The notes beneath the pieces were generated by a model. It saw only the letters and a list, made by a program, of their open reading frames with translations. It did no database searches and had not been told where the DNA came from. Shown here piece after piece: positions 36,178-43,489 of a stretch of 43,489 nucleotides of DNA. Both the position numbers and the translations under genes were made by a program. The DNA lies in contig NZ_JAGN01000009.1 of NCBI RefSeq assembly GCF_000526675.1, positions 1-43,489 on the forward strand, in the 5' to 3' direction. Origin of the DNA: Atopobacter phocae ATCC BAA-285 (lineage in GTDB: Bacteria; Bacillota; Bacilli; Lactobacillales; Aerococcaceae). Within the stretch, counting starts at the first letter, position 1; every line of letters starts with the position of its first letter.

Positions 36178-36912
36178 ATGACTAAAACTCAATTCACTAA
36201 TTTAAACAATGAACCTAAAAGCACCCATATAAAATATACGATATTATATTTATTCAGTTTACTAATCTTACCGTTTGTCGTCTCATTGCTACCCCTTGGC
36301 GACTTAACGATTTTGCTAGCTAGCACAACTTTATTCGTGAGCTTGTTCGGTGGAATATATCTGTATCGCCACACCTTAATGAATGATCTAAAAGCTTTAA
36401 AAGGACACTGGTTAAAAGTTTTCGGAGCTATCCTCCTTGCTTTTGTTCTGCGAATCATTCTGACGCAAATTGCAATATTGATTTTTGGTGTACGAGAATC
36501 CGCTAATCAAGAATCCATTGAACAACTTGCTTCGAAAATTCCGATGGTCGTATATGCCGCGTTACTTGTGATTGCTGCACCAGTTGCGGAAGAACTATTC
36601 TTTCGTGAAGTGATACTGCATAATGCCAAAACGCCTGCCAAAAAATGGGGGCTCGGTCTATTATCGGTTCTATTATTTGCAGGAGTGCACGTCATTGCCG
36701 ATCCACCAACTATTGTGCTGTTTATTCCATTAGCTCTACCAATCGTTTTAATTTATTTCTATTTTGAACGGAATGTCGTCGTATCAATTTTGACCCATCT
36801 ATTTTTTAACTTCATTGCTTTCTTAATGATTTTGGTTCAAATGTCCAATCCCGAAGCGTTTGAACAATTGCAGAAACAAGCTGAAGGCTTCATTACATTT
36901 TGGATGTCATAA
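36178..36912 (+). CDS. CPBP family intramembrane metalloprotease
   Basis: A 244-residue membrane protein with about seven hydrophobic segments and the complete CPBP/Abi signature: EELFFREV (EExxxR), FAGVH (FxxxH) and HLFFN (HxxxN). These glutamate and histidine residues form the presumed metal-dependent active site. Family members process CAAX proteins in eukaryotes. Bacterial relatives are linked to bacteriocin immunity or to processing of membrane peptides. No bacteriocin gene is adjacent. GGAGTAACAT leads to the ATG. Confidence 0.87.
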   Translation: MTKTQFTNLNNEPKSTHIKYTILYLFSLLILPFVVSLLPLGDLTILLASTTLFVSLFGGIYLYRHTLMNDLKALKGHWLKVFGAILLAFVLRIILTQIAILIFGVRESANQESIEQLASKIPMVVYAALLVIAAPVAEELFFREVILHNAKTPAKKWGLGLLSVLLFAGVHVIADPPTIVLFIPLALPIVLIYFYFERNVVVSILTHLFFNFIAFLMILVQMSNPEAFEQLQKQAEGFITFWMS

Positions 36913-36943
36913 GTAATAAGTTTGTAAATTTTTACTAATAAAA

Positions 36944-36995
36944 TTGCACAATTCAATCAAATATGCTAGTATATCAATTGATAAATTCTATCAAT
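36944..36995 (+). promoter_or_regulatory. Promoter and dyad before the OppA-like gene
   Basis: TTGCAC (36944-36949), 17-base spacer, TAGTAT (36967-36972), then a dyad ATTGATA-N5-TATCAAT (36977-36995) that covers the predicted start site. A further half site (GTTGATAGAATTC) lies about 15 bases on. The arrangement suggests repression by an unidentified dimeric regulator. Confidence 0.6.
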
Positions 36996-37053
36996 AGGCA
37001 GTGGAATGTTGATAGAATTCAAAATAAGACACACATTTTTTGGAGGTAAAAAA

Positions 37054-38829
37054 ATGAATAGTATGTTAAAAAAAGCTGTTCCAGTATTCGCATCGGCTTT
37101 ATTATTAGCAGCATGCGGTGGCGGATCAAAAGACAGTAAATCAAATGGTGAAGGCGCTAAATTAGTCGAATTTCAGCAAGTTCTTGAACAAGACGGTGAA
37201 GCGATTAAAGGTGGCGAATTAAAAGTAGCTTTAGTATCTGATTCACCAATTACAGGTATTTTCAACAATGTATTATACAGTGCTAATCCTGATTCGCAAG
37301 TTTTAAACTATACAGCAGGTGCAATCTTTTCTGTTGATAACAACTTCCGTTTTACAAATGACGGATTTGGTAAATTTGAAACAGATGAAGAAGCAAAAAC
37401 AGTAAAAGTAACATTCCCTAAAGATGCTAAATGGTCAGACGGCGAACCAATGACGATTGATGATTACATTTTCACACATGAATTCATCGCGAACAAAGAT
37501 TATCCTGGTATTCGCTACCCTAACTATGTCGGGGACGTTGAAGGTGCTGAAGAATACCATAATGGATCAGCATCAAACATCTCTGGAATTGAAAAAATTG
37601 ATGATCAAACAGTTATTTTACACTACAAAGATATGACACCTTCTATCTTCATCGCAGGTGGTTCGTTATTGAATATGGTGATTCCAAAACACATTTTCGA
37701 AGGCATTCCAATGGATCAAGTCATGGAAAGTGACTTTGTACGTAAACATCCAGTTGATTTTGGACCATTTAAAATCGATACATCTGTAGCAGGTGAATCA
37801 GTTACATTAGTTCCAAACGAATACTACTGGAACGGCAAAGCGAAAATTGACCGTGTCATTATTGAAGTGGTTTCAAGTAAAAACATTGTATCAGAAATGG
37901 AAAATGGTAATTATGATATTGCTGATATGCCAGCTGATCAATATGCAAACTACAAAGATGCATCAAACATGACAATCTTAGGAACACAAGATTTAGCATA
38001 TACTTACATTGGATTTAAGTTAGGAAAATGGGACAATGCGAAAAGTGAAGTTGTCACTGATCCAAATGCAAAAATGGCTGACAAAAAATTACGTCAAGCA
38101 ATGGCTTATGCAGTAGATAATGATAAAATTGCTGAAAAATTCTATGAAGGCACACGTGTTGGTGCAAACAGCTTAATCCCTCCAGTATTTGATGTGAATA
38201 ATGGACAAGAAGGCTACCATCAAGATATTGAAAAAGCAAATCAATTATTAGATGAAGCAGGTTACAAATATGCTAAAGAAGGCGATGAATTCCGTAAAGA
38301 TAAAGACGGTAATGATTTAGTCATCAACTATGCAACAATGGCTGGTGGAGACAATGCTGAAACATTAGCACAAGCTTACATTCAATGGTGGCATGATATT
38401 GGATTGAACGTTAAATTAACAACAGGACGTCCAATTGAATTTAACTCATTCTATGACAAATTGATTGCTGATGATTCAGAAATCGATGTATTCCAAGCAG
38501 CATGGGGAACAGGTGCCGATCCAAACCCAACAGGATTATACGGACCTAAAGCAGCCTTCAACTATACACGTTTCTCTACTGACGAACATACTAAGTTATT
38601 AGAAGCAATTGATTCAAAAGAATCATTCGACGATAAATATCGTAAAGAAGCATTCGATAAATGGCAAAAATATGCACATGATGAAGCGTTTGTTATTCCG
38701 ACATTGTTCAGAACAAACATTACAGCTGTAAATAATCGTGTGAAAAATTACTCAGTAGAATTAAACTCTCTACCAAGTAAATTTAGTCTAAACCAATTAG
38801 AATTATTATCAGACCAACGTATGAAATAA
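37054..38829 (+). CDS. oppA: Oligopeptide-binding lipoprotein, OppA type (SBP family 5)
   Basis: Start at ATG 37054 after TGGAGG. The 591-residue protein has a lipoprotein signal with lipobox LLAAC (Cys about residue 21) and a Gly/Ser linker, so it is anchored outside the membrane. Family 5 features include WSDGEPMTIDDYIFTHEF, the middle VVSSKNIVSEMENGNYDIADM and AAWGTGADPNPTGLYG. It should capture peptides for an Opp permease, but no oppBCDF genes are next to it. It must therefore share a transporter encoded elsewhere or act as a peptide sensor. It has its own regulated-looking promoter and a terminator. Confidence 0.92.
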   Translation: MNSMLKKAVPVFASALLLAACGGGSKDSKSNGEGAKLVEFQQVLEQDGEAIKGGELKVALVSDSPITGIFNNVLYSANPDSQVLNYTAGAIFSVDNNFRFTNDGFGKFETDEEAKTVKVTFPKDAKWSDGEPMTIDDYIFTHEFIANKDYPGIRYPNYVGDVEGAEEYHNGSASNISGIEKIDDQTVILHYKDMTPSIFIAGGSLLNMVIPKHIFEGIPMDQVMESDFVRKHPVDFGPFKIDTSVAGESVTLVPNEYYWNGKAKIDRVIIEVVSSKNIVSEMENGNYDIADMPADQYANYKDASNMTILGTQDLAYTYIGFKLGKWDNAKSEVVTDPNAKMADKKLRQAMAYAVDNDKIAEKFYEGTRVGANSLIPPVFDVNNGQEGYHQDIEKANQLLDEAGYKYAKEGDEFRKDKDGNDLVINYATMAGGDNAETLAQAYIQWWHDIGLNVKLTTGRPIEFNSFYDKLIADDSEIDVFQAAWGTGADPNPTGLYGPKAAFNYTRFSTDEHTKLLEAIDSKESFDDKYRKEAFDKWQKYAHDEAFVIPTLFRTNITAVNNRVKNYSVELNSLPSKFSLNQLELLSDQRMK

Positions 38830-38852
38830 TTCAATTACTGAATGAACTAACC

Positions 38853-38888
38853 AAAAAGACAACTCCTTATGCGGAGTTGTCTTTTTTG
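38853..38888. terminator. Terminator shared by oppA and the ComK-like gene
   Basis: AAAAAGACAACTCC and GGAGTTGTCTTTTT form a 14-bp stem. The right arm (38873-38886) lies inside the last codons of the convergent ComK-like gene, whose stop is in the loop. The structure is U-rich on both strands. Confidence 0.88.
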
Positions 38889-39721
38889 AATGGACAAGGA
38901 TAAGTCATATGGCGACGAATAATATTGAATAATTGATTGAAGCGATGTTTTTTAGGGTTAAAACGTTGTTCAATTTTATTTAATGCATTAGTAATAAAAG
39001 GATCATCATTCAATTCGTGTTCACGAAGTTGTTCTAATAATAATCGTTTGAAATAACTCCCCAAAGGTAATGTCCTCAATAAAGGATTATCGATTGGGTT
39101 AGTCTTTAGTGGAGGAAAATATTTATTAATAATGGAATTAGGGAAACGTTTTGACTGCATAATTTGAATCTCATTCAACAAAGAAGCAAGAATAAAACTA
39201 TGTGCTTGACGCAATTCATCAATTCGATTCAATATGGCACTGAACGTTCGATCCCCAATTTGGAAAGATATCATTCGACGACAACAAGTAAAGACGTCTG
39301 TTATCCCATTTTCGAAGGATAAATGCATCCCATGATGCAAACCCAACCAATGTGGATATTTAGAGTTCGTGCTAGTTATTGGTAAGAATACTAAGTCCCC
39401 ATGAATATAGGGCATGCGATAAGATCGCTTACATATTTCGCGATTAACATTCAGCATTAAATGATAAGGAATCCCTATATTCGAACAGACGACTTCGAAT
39501 ATATTCATGGTGTTCAAGCGAAATCGTTGAACCGAACCATTAGCGAGTAAAACGAGCGATTCATTATTGCTATAATGAAGAATCGCCACAACAGATAATG
39601 AACACAAATTAGAAATACAACCAATCGTAGCAGTTCTAATGAGTTGTTGTAAACATTGAGTTGAATCAACATTGATTGGCTGAAAAAGTGAAAGTTCTTC
39701 TGAAAAATTACGAACGATCAA
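38867..39721 (-). CDS. ComK-like competence regulator, extended form
   Basis: Start is TTG 39721, with GGGAGG 8 bases upstream. The product is 284 residues. Residues about 40-172 follow the ComK pattern: IFEVVCSNIGIPYHLML, then MPYIHGDLVFLPITSTNSKYPHW (ComK has PPI, then IFLFPTLSSTRPQCGW), a conserved W followed by HH, LSFENG (ComK TFSNG) and FSAILNRIDELRQ. ComK activates the DNA-uptake genes in Bacillus and is usually about 190 residues. The N-terminal 40 and C-terminal 110 residues here are extra. The upstream DNA has one AAAA-N5-TTTT box (39827-39839), the ComK half site, but in a very A/T-rich context. Similarity is by eye and remote, so a diverged function is possible. Confidence 0.68.
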   Translation of the reverse strand: MIVRNFSEELSLFQPINVDSTQCLQQLIRTATIGCISNLCSLSVVAILHYSNNESLVLLANGSVQRFRLNTMNIFEVVCSNIGIPYHLMLNVNREICKRSYRMPYIHGDLVFLPITSTNSKYPHWLGLHHGMHLSFENGITDVFTCCRRMISFQIGDRTFSAILNRIDELRQAHSFILASLLNEIQIMQSKRFPNSIINKYFPPLKTNPIDNPLLRTLPLGSYFKRLLLEQLREHELNDDPFITNALNKIEQRFNPKKHRFNQLFNIIRRHMTYPCPFKKDNSA

Positions 39722-40060
39722 ATTAAAAACCTCCCATATGATAAAATATTCACAAATTATCTATTACGATTATATTATATGAAATTAAAAAATAAATCAA
39801 TAGAAATATCAACAGATTTATGAGCCAAAATGTTGTTTTTTATAAATATTATTAGTAATTTTTTTAAAAAACGTAAAATATATCACGATAGGCTATTACA
39901 CATGAAATATCTTGTTAACGTGATAAAGTGATTCAGTCAACTGCTGATGAATTCACAAGCATTCGCTTGCAGACTTTTAATGACATGACTTTTAGTTTTG
40001 TGTCATTCATTATATAATAGACAAGACAGTGAAAAAAATAGATATAGTAAGGACTGACAA
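39722..40060. other. Divergent intergenic region between the ComK-like and nucleotidyltransferase genes
   Basis: A 339-base non-coding stretch. It holds a ComK-type AT box on the left, a short hairpin CAAGC-ATTC-GCTTG (39956-39969), an IR AATGACA...TGTCATT (39979-39985 and 40001-40007), and a -10 TATAAT (40013-40018) for the rightward gene whose -35 is poor. The IR overlaps the -35 position, so an activator or repressor may act there. Confidence 0.55.
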
Positions 40061-40063
40061 TTG

Positions 40064-40987
40064 ATGACAAGATCTAATCAACAAGAACCTATCCTATTAA
40101 TTATGGCAGCAGGAATGGGAAGTCGTTATGGCGGATTGAAACAGATTGATCGCCTAACAGATTACGGAGAAACACTTTTACATTTTTCAATGTTTGATGC
40201 CATGCGAGCAGGATTTAAACGAATTGTTTTAGTTATTAAACCAGAATTTCAGGAAGCGTTTGATGAAATATTTGCTCGTGACACGTTGCCATTTGATTTG
40301 CAATATGCGTATCAGCATATGGAAAATCTGCCGGAAGGATTAGTCGTTCCAGAAAATCGTGAGAAACCATGGGGAACAGCTCATGCGGTGTGGAGTGCTA
40401 AAGATTTAATTGATGCACCGTTTGTTGTTTTAAATGCAGACGATTATTATGGTCGAGAGGCCTTTGAGATGATTTATCGTTATTTAACACAAGAGCAACA
40501 GCCGAAAGAATATGCAATGATTGGCTATCAAATTACCCAAACTTTATCCGATAATGGAACGGTTTCACGTGGTATTTGTCAAGTGGATGATGCACATTAT
40601 TTAGTAGGAATTGAAGAACAAACAGCCATCGAAGCAGTAAATGGTGAGGTACGTTATTGGACGGATGAAACGACTTATCAAACGATTGATTCGGATGTGT
40701 TAGTTTCTATGAACTTTTGGGCATTTTCTAAAGACTTTATGTTACGCATTGAAGAAGGATTTGTCGATTTCTTTGAACAAAAAGTAAAGAATAATCCATT
40801 AAAAGCAGAATATTTCTTACCGACCGTTGTGGAAGACGAGTTGAATCAAGGTGTTCGTGTGAAAGTTCTACCAACCGATACTAAATGGTTTGGTGTTACG
40901 TATAAAGAAGATCGGGAGCAAGTGATTCATCAAATTAATCGCTTGAAAGCAACAGGTCATTATCCCGAACGATTATTTCAGCAGTAA
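40064..40987 (+). CDS. Nucleotidyltransferase family protein (sugar-1-phosphate type)
   Basis: A 307-residue enzyme with the nucleotidyltransferase core: LIMAAGMGSRYGGLKQID at the N-terminus (the NTP loop and Lys), PWGTAHAVWSA, and the metal-binding LNADDYYG. Such proteins join a sugar phosphate or phosphocholine-like group to a nucleotide; the exact substrate cannot be read. AAGGA lies 7 bases before TTG 40061 and 10 before ATG 40064, so either could start the protein. It is followed by the ABC ATPase after 41 bases, probably as one transcript. Confidence 0.8.
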   Translation: MTRSNQQEPILLIMAAGMGSRYGGLKQIDRLTDYGETLLHFSMFDAMRAGFKRIVLVIKPEFQEAFDEIFARDTLPFDLQYAYQHMENLPEGLVVPENREKPWGTAHAVWSAKDLIDAPFVVLNADDYYGREAFEMIYRYLTQEQQPKEYAMIGYQITQTLSDNGTVSRGICQVDDAHYLVGIEEQTAIEAVNGEVRYWTDETTYQTIDSDVLVSMNFWAFSKDFMLRIEEGFVDFFEQKVKNNPLKAEYFLPTVVEDELNQGVRVKVLPTDTKWFGVTYKEDREQVIHQINRLKATGHYPERLFQQ

Positions 40988-41028
40988 ACGAACTAGTTGA
41001 TGACAACTGACGTAATAAGGAGCGAACG

Positions 41029-41757
41029 ATGATGCAATCGATTCATTTAAAAGACGTAACGTATACAATTCAACAACAACCAATTATCCACGAGCTATCA
41101 TTAAACATTCATGCTGGGGACTGGGTTGACATCACGGGGACAAAAGGTGCCGGTAAAACCACATTATTACATCTAATGATTGGCGGATTGCAACCGGATC
41201 AAGGAACAGTTGAATTACTAGGACAACCAACGTCGCCAAAACAACCAAGTATTTTACGCCAGATTGGGTATGTGCCAGAGCAAGCCGATATACGTGCAAC
41301 CCTTTCAGCACTTGAATATTTAGCAGTAGTAGCGGGGATGTATGGCATTGAAGAGAAACCAGCCCGTCATCAAGCACTGACATGGTTAACAGAAATGAAT
41401 CTCGAAGAAGTGATGATGCAGCCACTTGCTCGATTGAATGACACACAACAATTAAAAGTGATGATAGCGGCTAGCCTAATTCACAATCCTAATGTTATTT
41501 TATGGGACAATGTATTTGCACGTCTTGATCAATCAACGAGTAAATGGTTAGTCGTATTGTTACAACAATTGATCCAACAAGAAAAAACGGTAATTACTAC
41601 GAGTGAACAACCACTTATCGGATGTACCCGACTAATCACCTTTGAACACGGAATGATAATTCAAGAGGACCATCAGAACGATGAGCAAATAAATCAGTCA
41701 AGTGCTAATATAAGAGCAAAAGTTCAACGAATGATTGAAATAATGCAACCCATATAA
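41029..41757 (+). CDS. Degenerate ABC-type ATPase without a permease
   Basis: A 242-residue ABC-domain protein. Walker A is intact (GTKGAGKTT), but the signature reads LNDTQ instead of LSGGQ, Walker B reads VILWDNVFARLD (Asn where the catalytic Glu should be), and the H-loop histidine is missing (ITTSEQP). It could bind ATP but is not expected to hydrolyse it normally. No membrane partner is adjacent, and the C-terminal 25 residues are polar. The first ATG of a tandem pair has AAGGAG at a good distance. It sits between a nucleotidyltransferase and rlmN. Role unknown. Confidence 0.8.
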   Translation: MMQSIHLKDVTYTIQQQPIIHELSLNIHAGDWVDITGTKGAGKTTLLHLMIGGLQPDQGTVELLGQPTSPKQPSILRQIGYVPEQADIRATLSALEYLAVVAGMYGIEEKPARHQALTWLTEMNLEEVMMQPLARLNDTQQLKVMIAASLIHNPNVILWDNVFARLDQSTSKWLVVLLQQLIQQEKTVITTSEQPLIGCTRLITFEHGMIIQEDHQNDEQINQSSANIRAKVQRMIEIMQPI

Positions 41758-41833
41758 TGAATCCAATACTAGTTAATGAAGCGTGTAAAACAAAATATGA
41801 ATGAAAATAAAGCAAGTAATGAGGAGAATAACC

Positions 41834-43042
41834 GTGAAAGAAGTAACAACAAATGAGGCAGAGAACAAAGTGCTTTCGATCAATATCGATGAAACAATGC
41901 GCATCCAACAAGCCAATCCTGCCGTTAAACCAAAAGAAATGGATACGCGCCAATCCATATATGACTTAAATCGTAGTGACCTAGAAGCATGGTTCATTGA
42001 ACGAGGCGATAAAAAATTCCGTGCGACACAAGTATGGGATTGGTTATATAGCAAACGGGTGAAATCTTTTGCCGAAATGACAAATTTAAAGAAAGAAACG
42101 ATTGAAGAATTGTCAAAAACGTTCCAATTCAGTCCATTAAAAGAAATTATCGTTCAACGTGCTGCAGATAAAACAACGAAGTATCTCTTCCAAATGAATG
42201 ATCATTTAATGATTGAAACGGTTTTGATGTACCACGATTACGGACTATCTGTTTGTGTAACAAGTCAAGTAGGCTGTAATATTGGCTGTACATTTTGTGC
42301 TAGCGGTCTAATCAAAAAACAACGCGATTTAACAGCTGGGGAAATTGTTGCTCAAATTATGGCGATTCAACATGGGTTAGATGAAGCGGGGGAAGGTGAA
42401 CGAGTGAGTCATATTGTCGTGATGGGAATTGGCGAACCGTTCGATAATTATGACAATGTGATGCAATTCTTACGAGTAGTGAACGATGACAAAGGCTTGG
42501 CCATTGGAGCCCGTCACATTACCGTGTCAACGAGTGGATTAGCACCAAAAATTCGTGAATTCGCAACAAATGGATTGCAAGTTAATTTGGCGATTTCTTT
42601 GCACGCACCAAATAATGAAGTACGTAGTTCAATTATGCGCATAAATAATAAATATCCAATTGAAGAATTGATGGATGCCATTCAGTTCTATTTAGAGCAA
42701 ACAAATCGTCGTGTGACTTTTGAATACATTATGTTAAATGATGTGAACGATCGCGTCGAACACGCGAAACAATTAGTTCAACTCTTAGCACCGATTCGTA
42801 AATTAGCTTACGTGAACTTGATTCCTTATAATCCAGTGGCGGATAATGATTACAAACGTTCAACAAAAGAAGCCGTCACTGCATTTTATGACACATTAAT
42901 CAAAGGGAAAATCAATTGCGTTGTCCGTAGAGAATTTGGAACAGAAATTGATGCAGCATGTGGTCAATTACGAAGTAACGAAATGAAACGTCGCAGCCGT
43001 GAAGAACGATTAAAAGAACGCGAAAGACGGATGAACAAATAA
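41834..43042 (+). CDS. rlmN: 23S rRNA/tRNA (adenine-C2) methyltransferase RlmN
   Basis: Start chosen at GTG 41834 because GAGGAG lies 7 bases upstream; an ATG at 41801 has none. The 402-residue radical-SAM enzyme methylates A2503 of 23S rRNA and A37 of some tRNAs. The Fe-S cysteines are Cys148, Cys152 and Cys155 ([13 protein letters not shown]). [10 protein letters not shown] and the C-terminal [15 protein letters not shown] hold the residues for methyl transfer. The N-terminus is about 40 residues longer than usual. It may be co-transcribed with the two genes ahead. A terminator follows. Confidence 0.95.
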   Translation: MKEVTTNEAENKVLSINIDETMRIQQANPAVKPKEMDTRQSIYDLNRSDLEAWFIERGDKKFRATQVWDWLYSKRVKSFAEMTNLKKETIEELSKTFQFSPLKEIIVQRAADKTTKYLFQMNDHLMIETVLMYHDYGLSVCVTSQVGCNIGCTFCASGLIKKQRDLTAGEIVAQIMAIQHGLDEAGEGERVSHIVVMGIGEPFDNYDNVMQFLRVVNDDKGLAIGARHITVSTSGLAPKIREFATNGLQVNLAISLHAPNNEVRSSIMRINNKYPIEELMDAIQFYLEQTNRRVTFEYIMLNDVNDRVEHAKQLVQLLAPIRKLAYVNLIPYNPVADNDYKRSTKEAVTAFYDTLIKGKINCVVRREFGTEIDAACGQLRSNEMKRRSREERLKERERRMNK

Positions 43043-43071
43043 TATATAGAGATTAATTATAGGAATGAAAT

Positions 43072-43122
43072 AAACATCGTGCTACCTTTCTTAAGAACTG
43101 GAAAGATTGTACGATGTTTTTC
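43072..43122 (+). terminator. Terminator after rlmN
   Basis: AAACATCGT and ACGATGTTT pair as the outer stem, with CTTTC/GAAAG continuing inside after an internal loop, then TTTT. Confidence 0.75.
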
Positions 43123-43170
43123 GTTATGCACGTATATTATAAAAATAAAAAAGAGACTTGCTTAATCAAG

Positions 43171-43489
43171 TGAACTGCTCCCTGTCAAGTAGACAGGTAA
43201 AAAAATAAATTTTATGCACCTATGGTTTTTCATCCATAGGTGTTTTTTTATGCTGGAATAGCTAAACCCATCTTTAATGTGATTCGTTTAGTGTTAAAGA
43301 AATGAATATATTGATCAATATCTTTTGTTAAACTTTCAAATGTATCATATTTATTTAAATAATATAATTCTGATTTGAGCATGCCAAAAAAGTTTTCCAT
43401 TGGACCATTATCGATACATTTTCCTACACGTGACATACTTTGAATGGCTTGGTGATCCTTAATAAATTGAGCGAATGCATGAGAGGTAT
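43171..43489 (-). mobile_element. IS3-family (IS150-like group) insertion sequence, 3' end (cut by window edge)
   Basis: TGAACTGCTCCCTGTCAAGT (43171-43190) followed by AGACAGGTA begins with the TG of an IS3-family end and has the usual GC-richer terminal repeat. The transposase reads away from it on the minus strand. A stem CACCTATGG/CCATAGGTG (43217-43225 and 43234-43242), with T tracts, lies between the terminal repeat and the orf end and should block transcription entering from rlmN. The other end is outside the window. Confidence 0.78.
43248..43489 (-). CDS. IS3-family transposase OrfB, C-terminal fragment (5' end outside window)
   Basis: Read on the minus strand the frame is open from the window edge: SHAFAQFIKDHQAIQSMSR, then VGKCIDNGPMENFFGMLKSE, where the glutamate of MENFF.LKSE is the E of the DDE motif. 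DQYIHFFNTKRITLKMGLAIPA closes it. In relatives the end runs on as YN.KR...LKGL(S/T)P.E(Y/F), so the last residues are slightly short and divergent. Product is the integrase core of an IS150-type element. The part upstream of SHAF is not in the window. Confidence 0.82.
   Translation of the reverse strand, partial: TSHAFAQFIKDHQAIQSMSRVGKCIDNGPMENFFGMLKSELYYLNKYDTFESLTKDIDQYIHFFNTKRITLKMGLAIPA

Noticed and set aside
39827-39839. Full ComK box upstream of the ComK-like gene
   Set aside because: Only one AAAA-N5-TTTT half site is convincing; a functional K-box needs two at defined spacing, and the DNA is very A/T-rich.

Overview
The window is AT-rich DNA from a low-GC Gram-positive bacterium of the Lactobacillales. 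The order tdk-prfA-prmC-ywlC-upp-atpBEFHAGDC, the MurT/GatD pair, the Enterococcus-like ATP synthase c and gamma subunits and the YSIRK/LPXTG surface proteins support this. A ComK-type protein and the mix of genes fit the Aerococcaceae/Carnobacteriaceae side of the order better than streptococci, but the genus is an inference. Each edge is the cut end of an insertion sequence: an IS256-family right end at 1-135 and the 3' end of an IS3-family element at 43171-43489.

Layout, left to right. 261-2488: a three-gene ABC-2 exporter. 2556-4451: a MutS2-like ATPase without the Smr nuclease domain. 4676-6309: a YoaK/DUF1275 membrane protein translationally coupled to L-asparaginase. 6361-8471: a GntR(YtrA)-ABC operon with a consensus promoter and a perfect 24-bp palindrome. 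Then uppP (-), a stand-alone EIIA-Glc protein, a beta-propeller lactonase (-) and an AI-2E-type permease. 12.6-18.5 kb is an accessory island of three genes with YSIRK-type signal peptides, each with its own TTGACA-17-TATATT promoter. The first protein has a duplicated domain and no sorting signal. The second is a full LPXTG protein. The third has the head and tail of such a protein in different frames. 18.5-20.6 kb: murT-gatD (-), for lipid II amidation.

20.8-31.9 kb is a housekeeping block on the + strand: thymidine kinase, RF1, its methylase PrmC, threonylcarbamoyl-AMP synthase, uracil phosphoribosyltransferase, then the complete eight-gene F1Fo ATP synthase operon. nagB (-) follows convergently. 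Next come a fusion protein with a shikimate-kinase-like C-terminus, uvrC, a CPBP membrane protease, an orphan OppA-type lipoprotein, a ComK-like regulator (-), a nucleotidyltransferase, a degenerate ABC ATPase and rlmN.

The points most worth a second look are the homologous YSIRK promoters with 11-bp-period direct repeats, the extended ComK-like protein, the kinase fusion with an unexplained N-terminus, the ABC ATPase lacking its catalytic residues, and the altered helix-packing motif in AtpE. I found no tRNA, rRNA, CRISPR array or phage module. All family assignments come from reading motifs; no database search was run.
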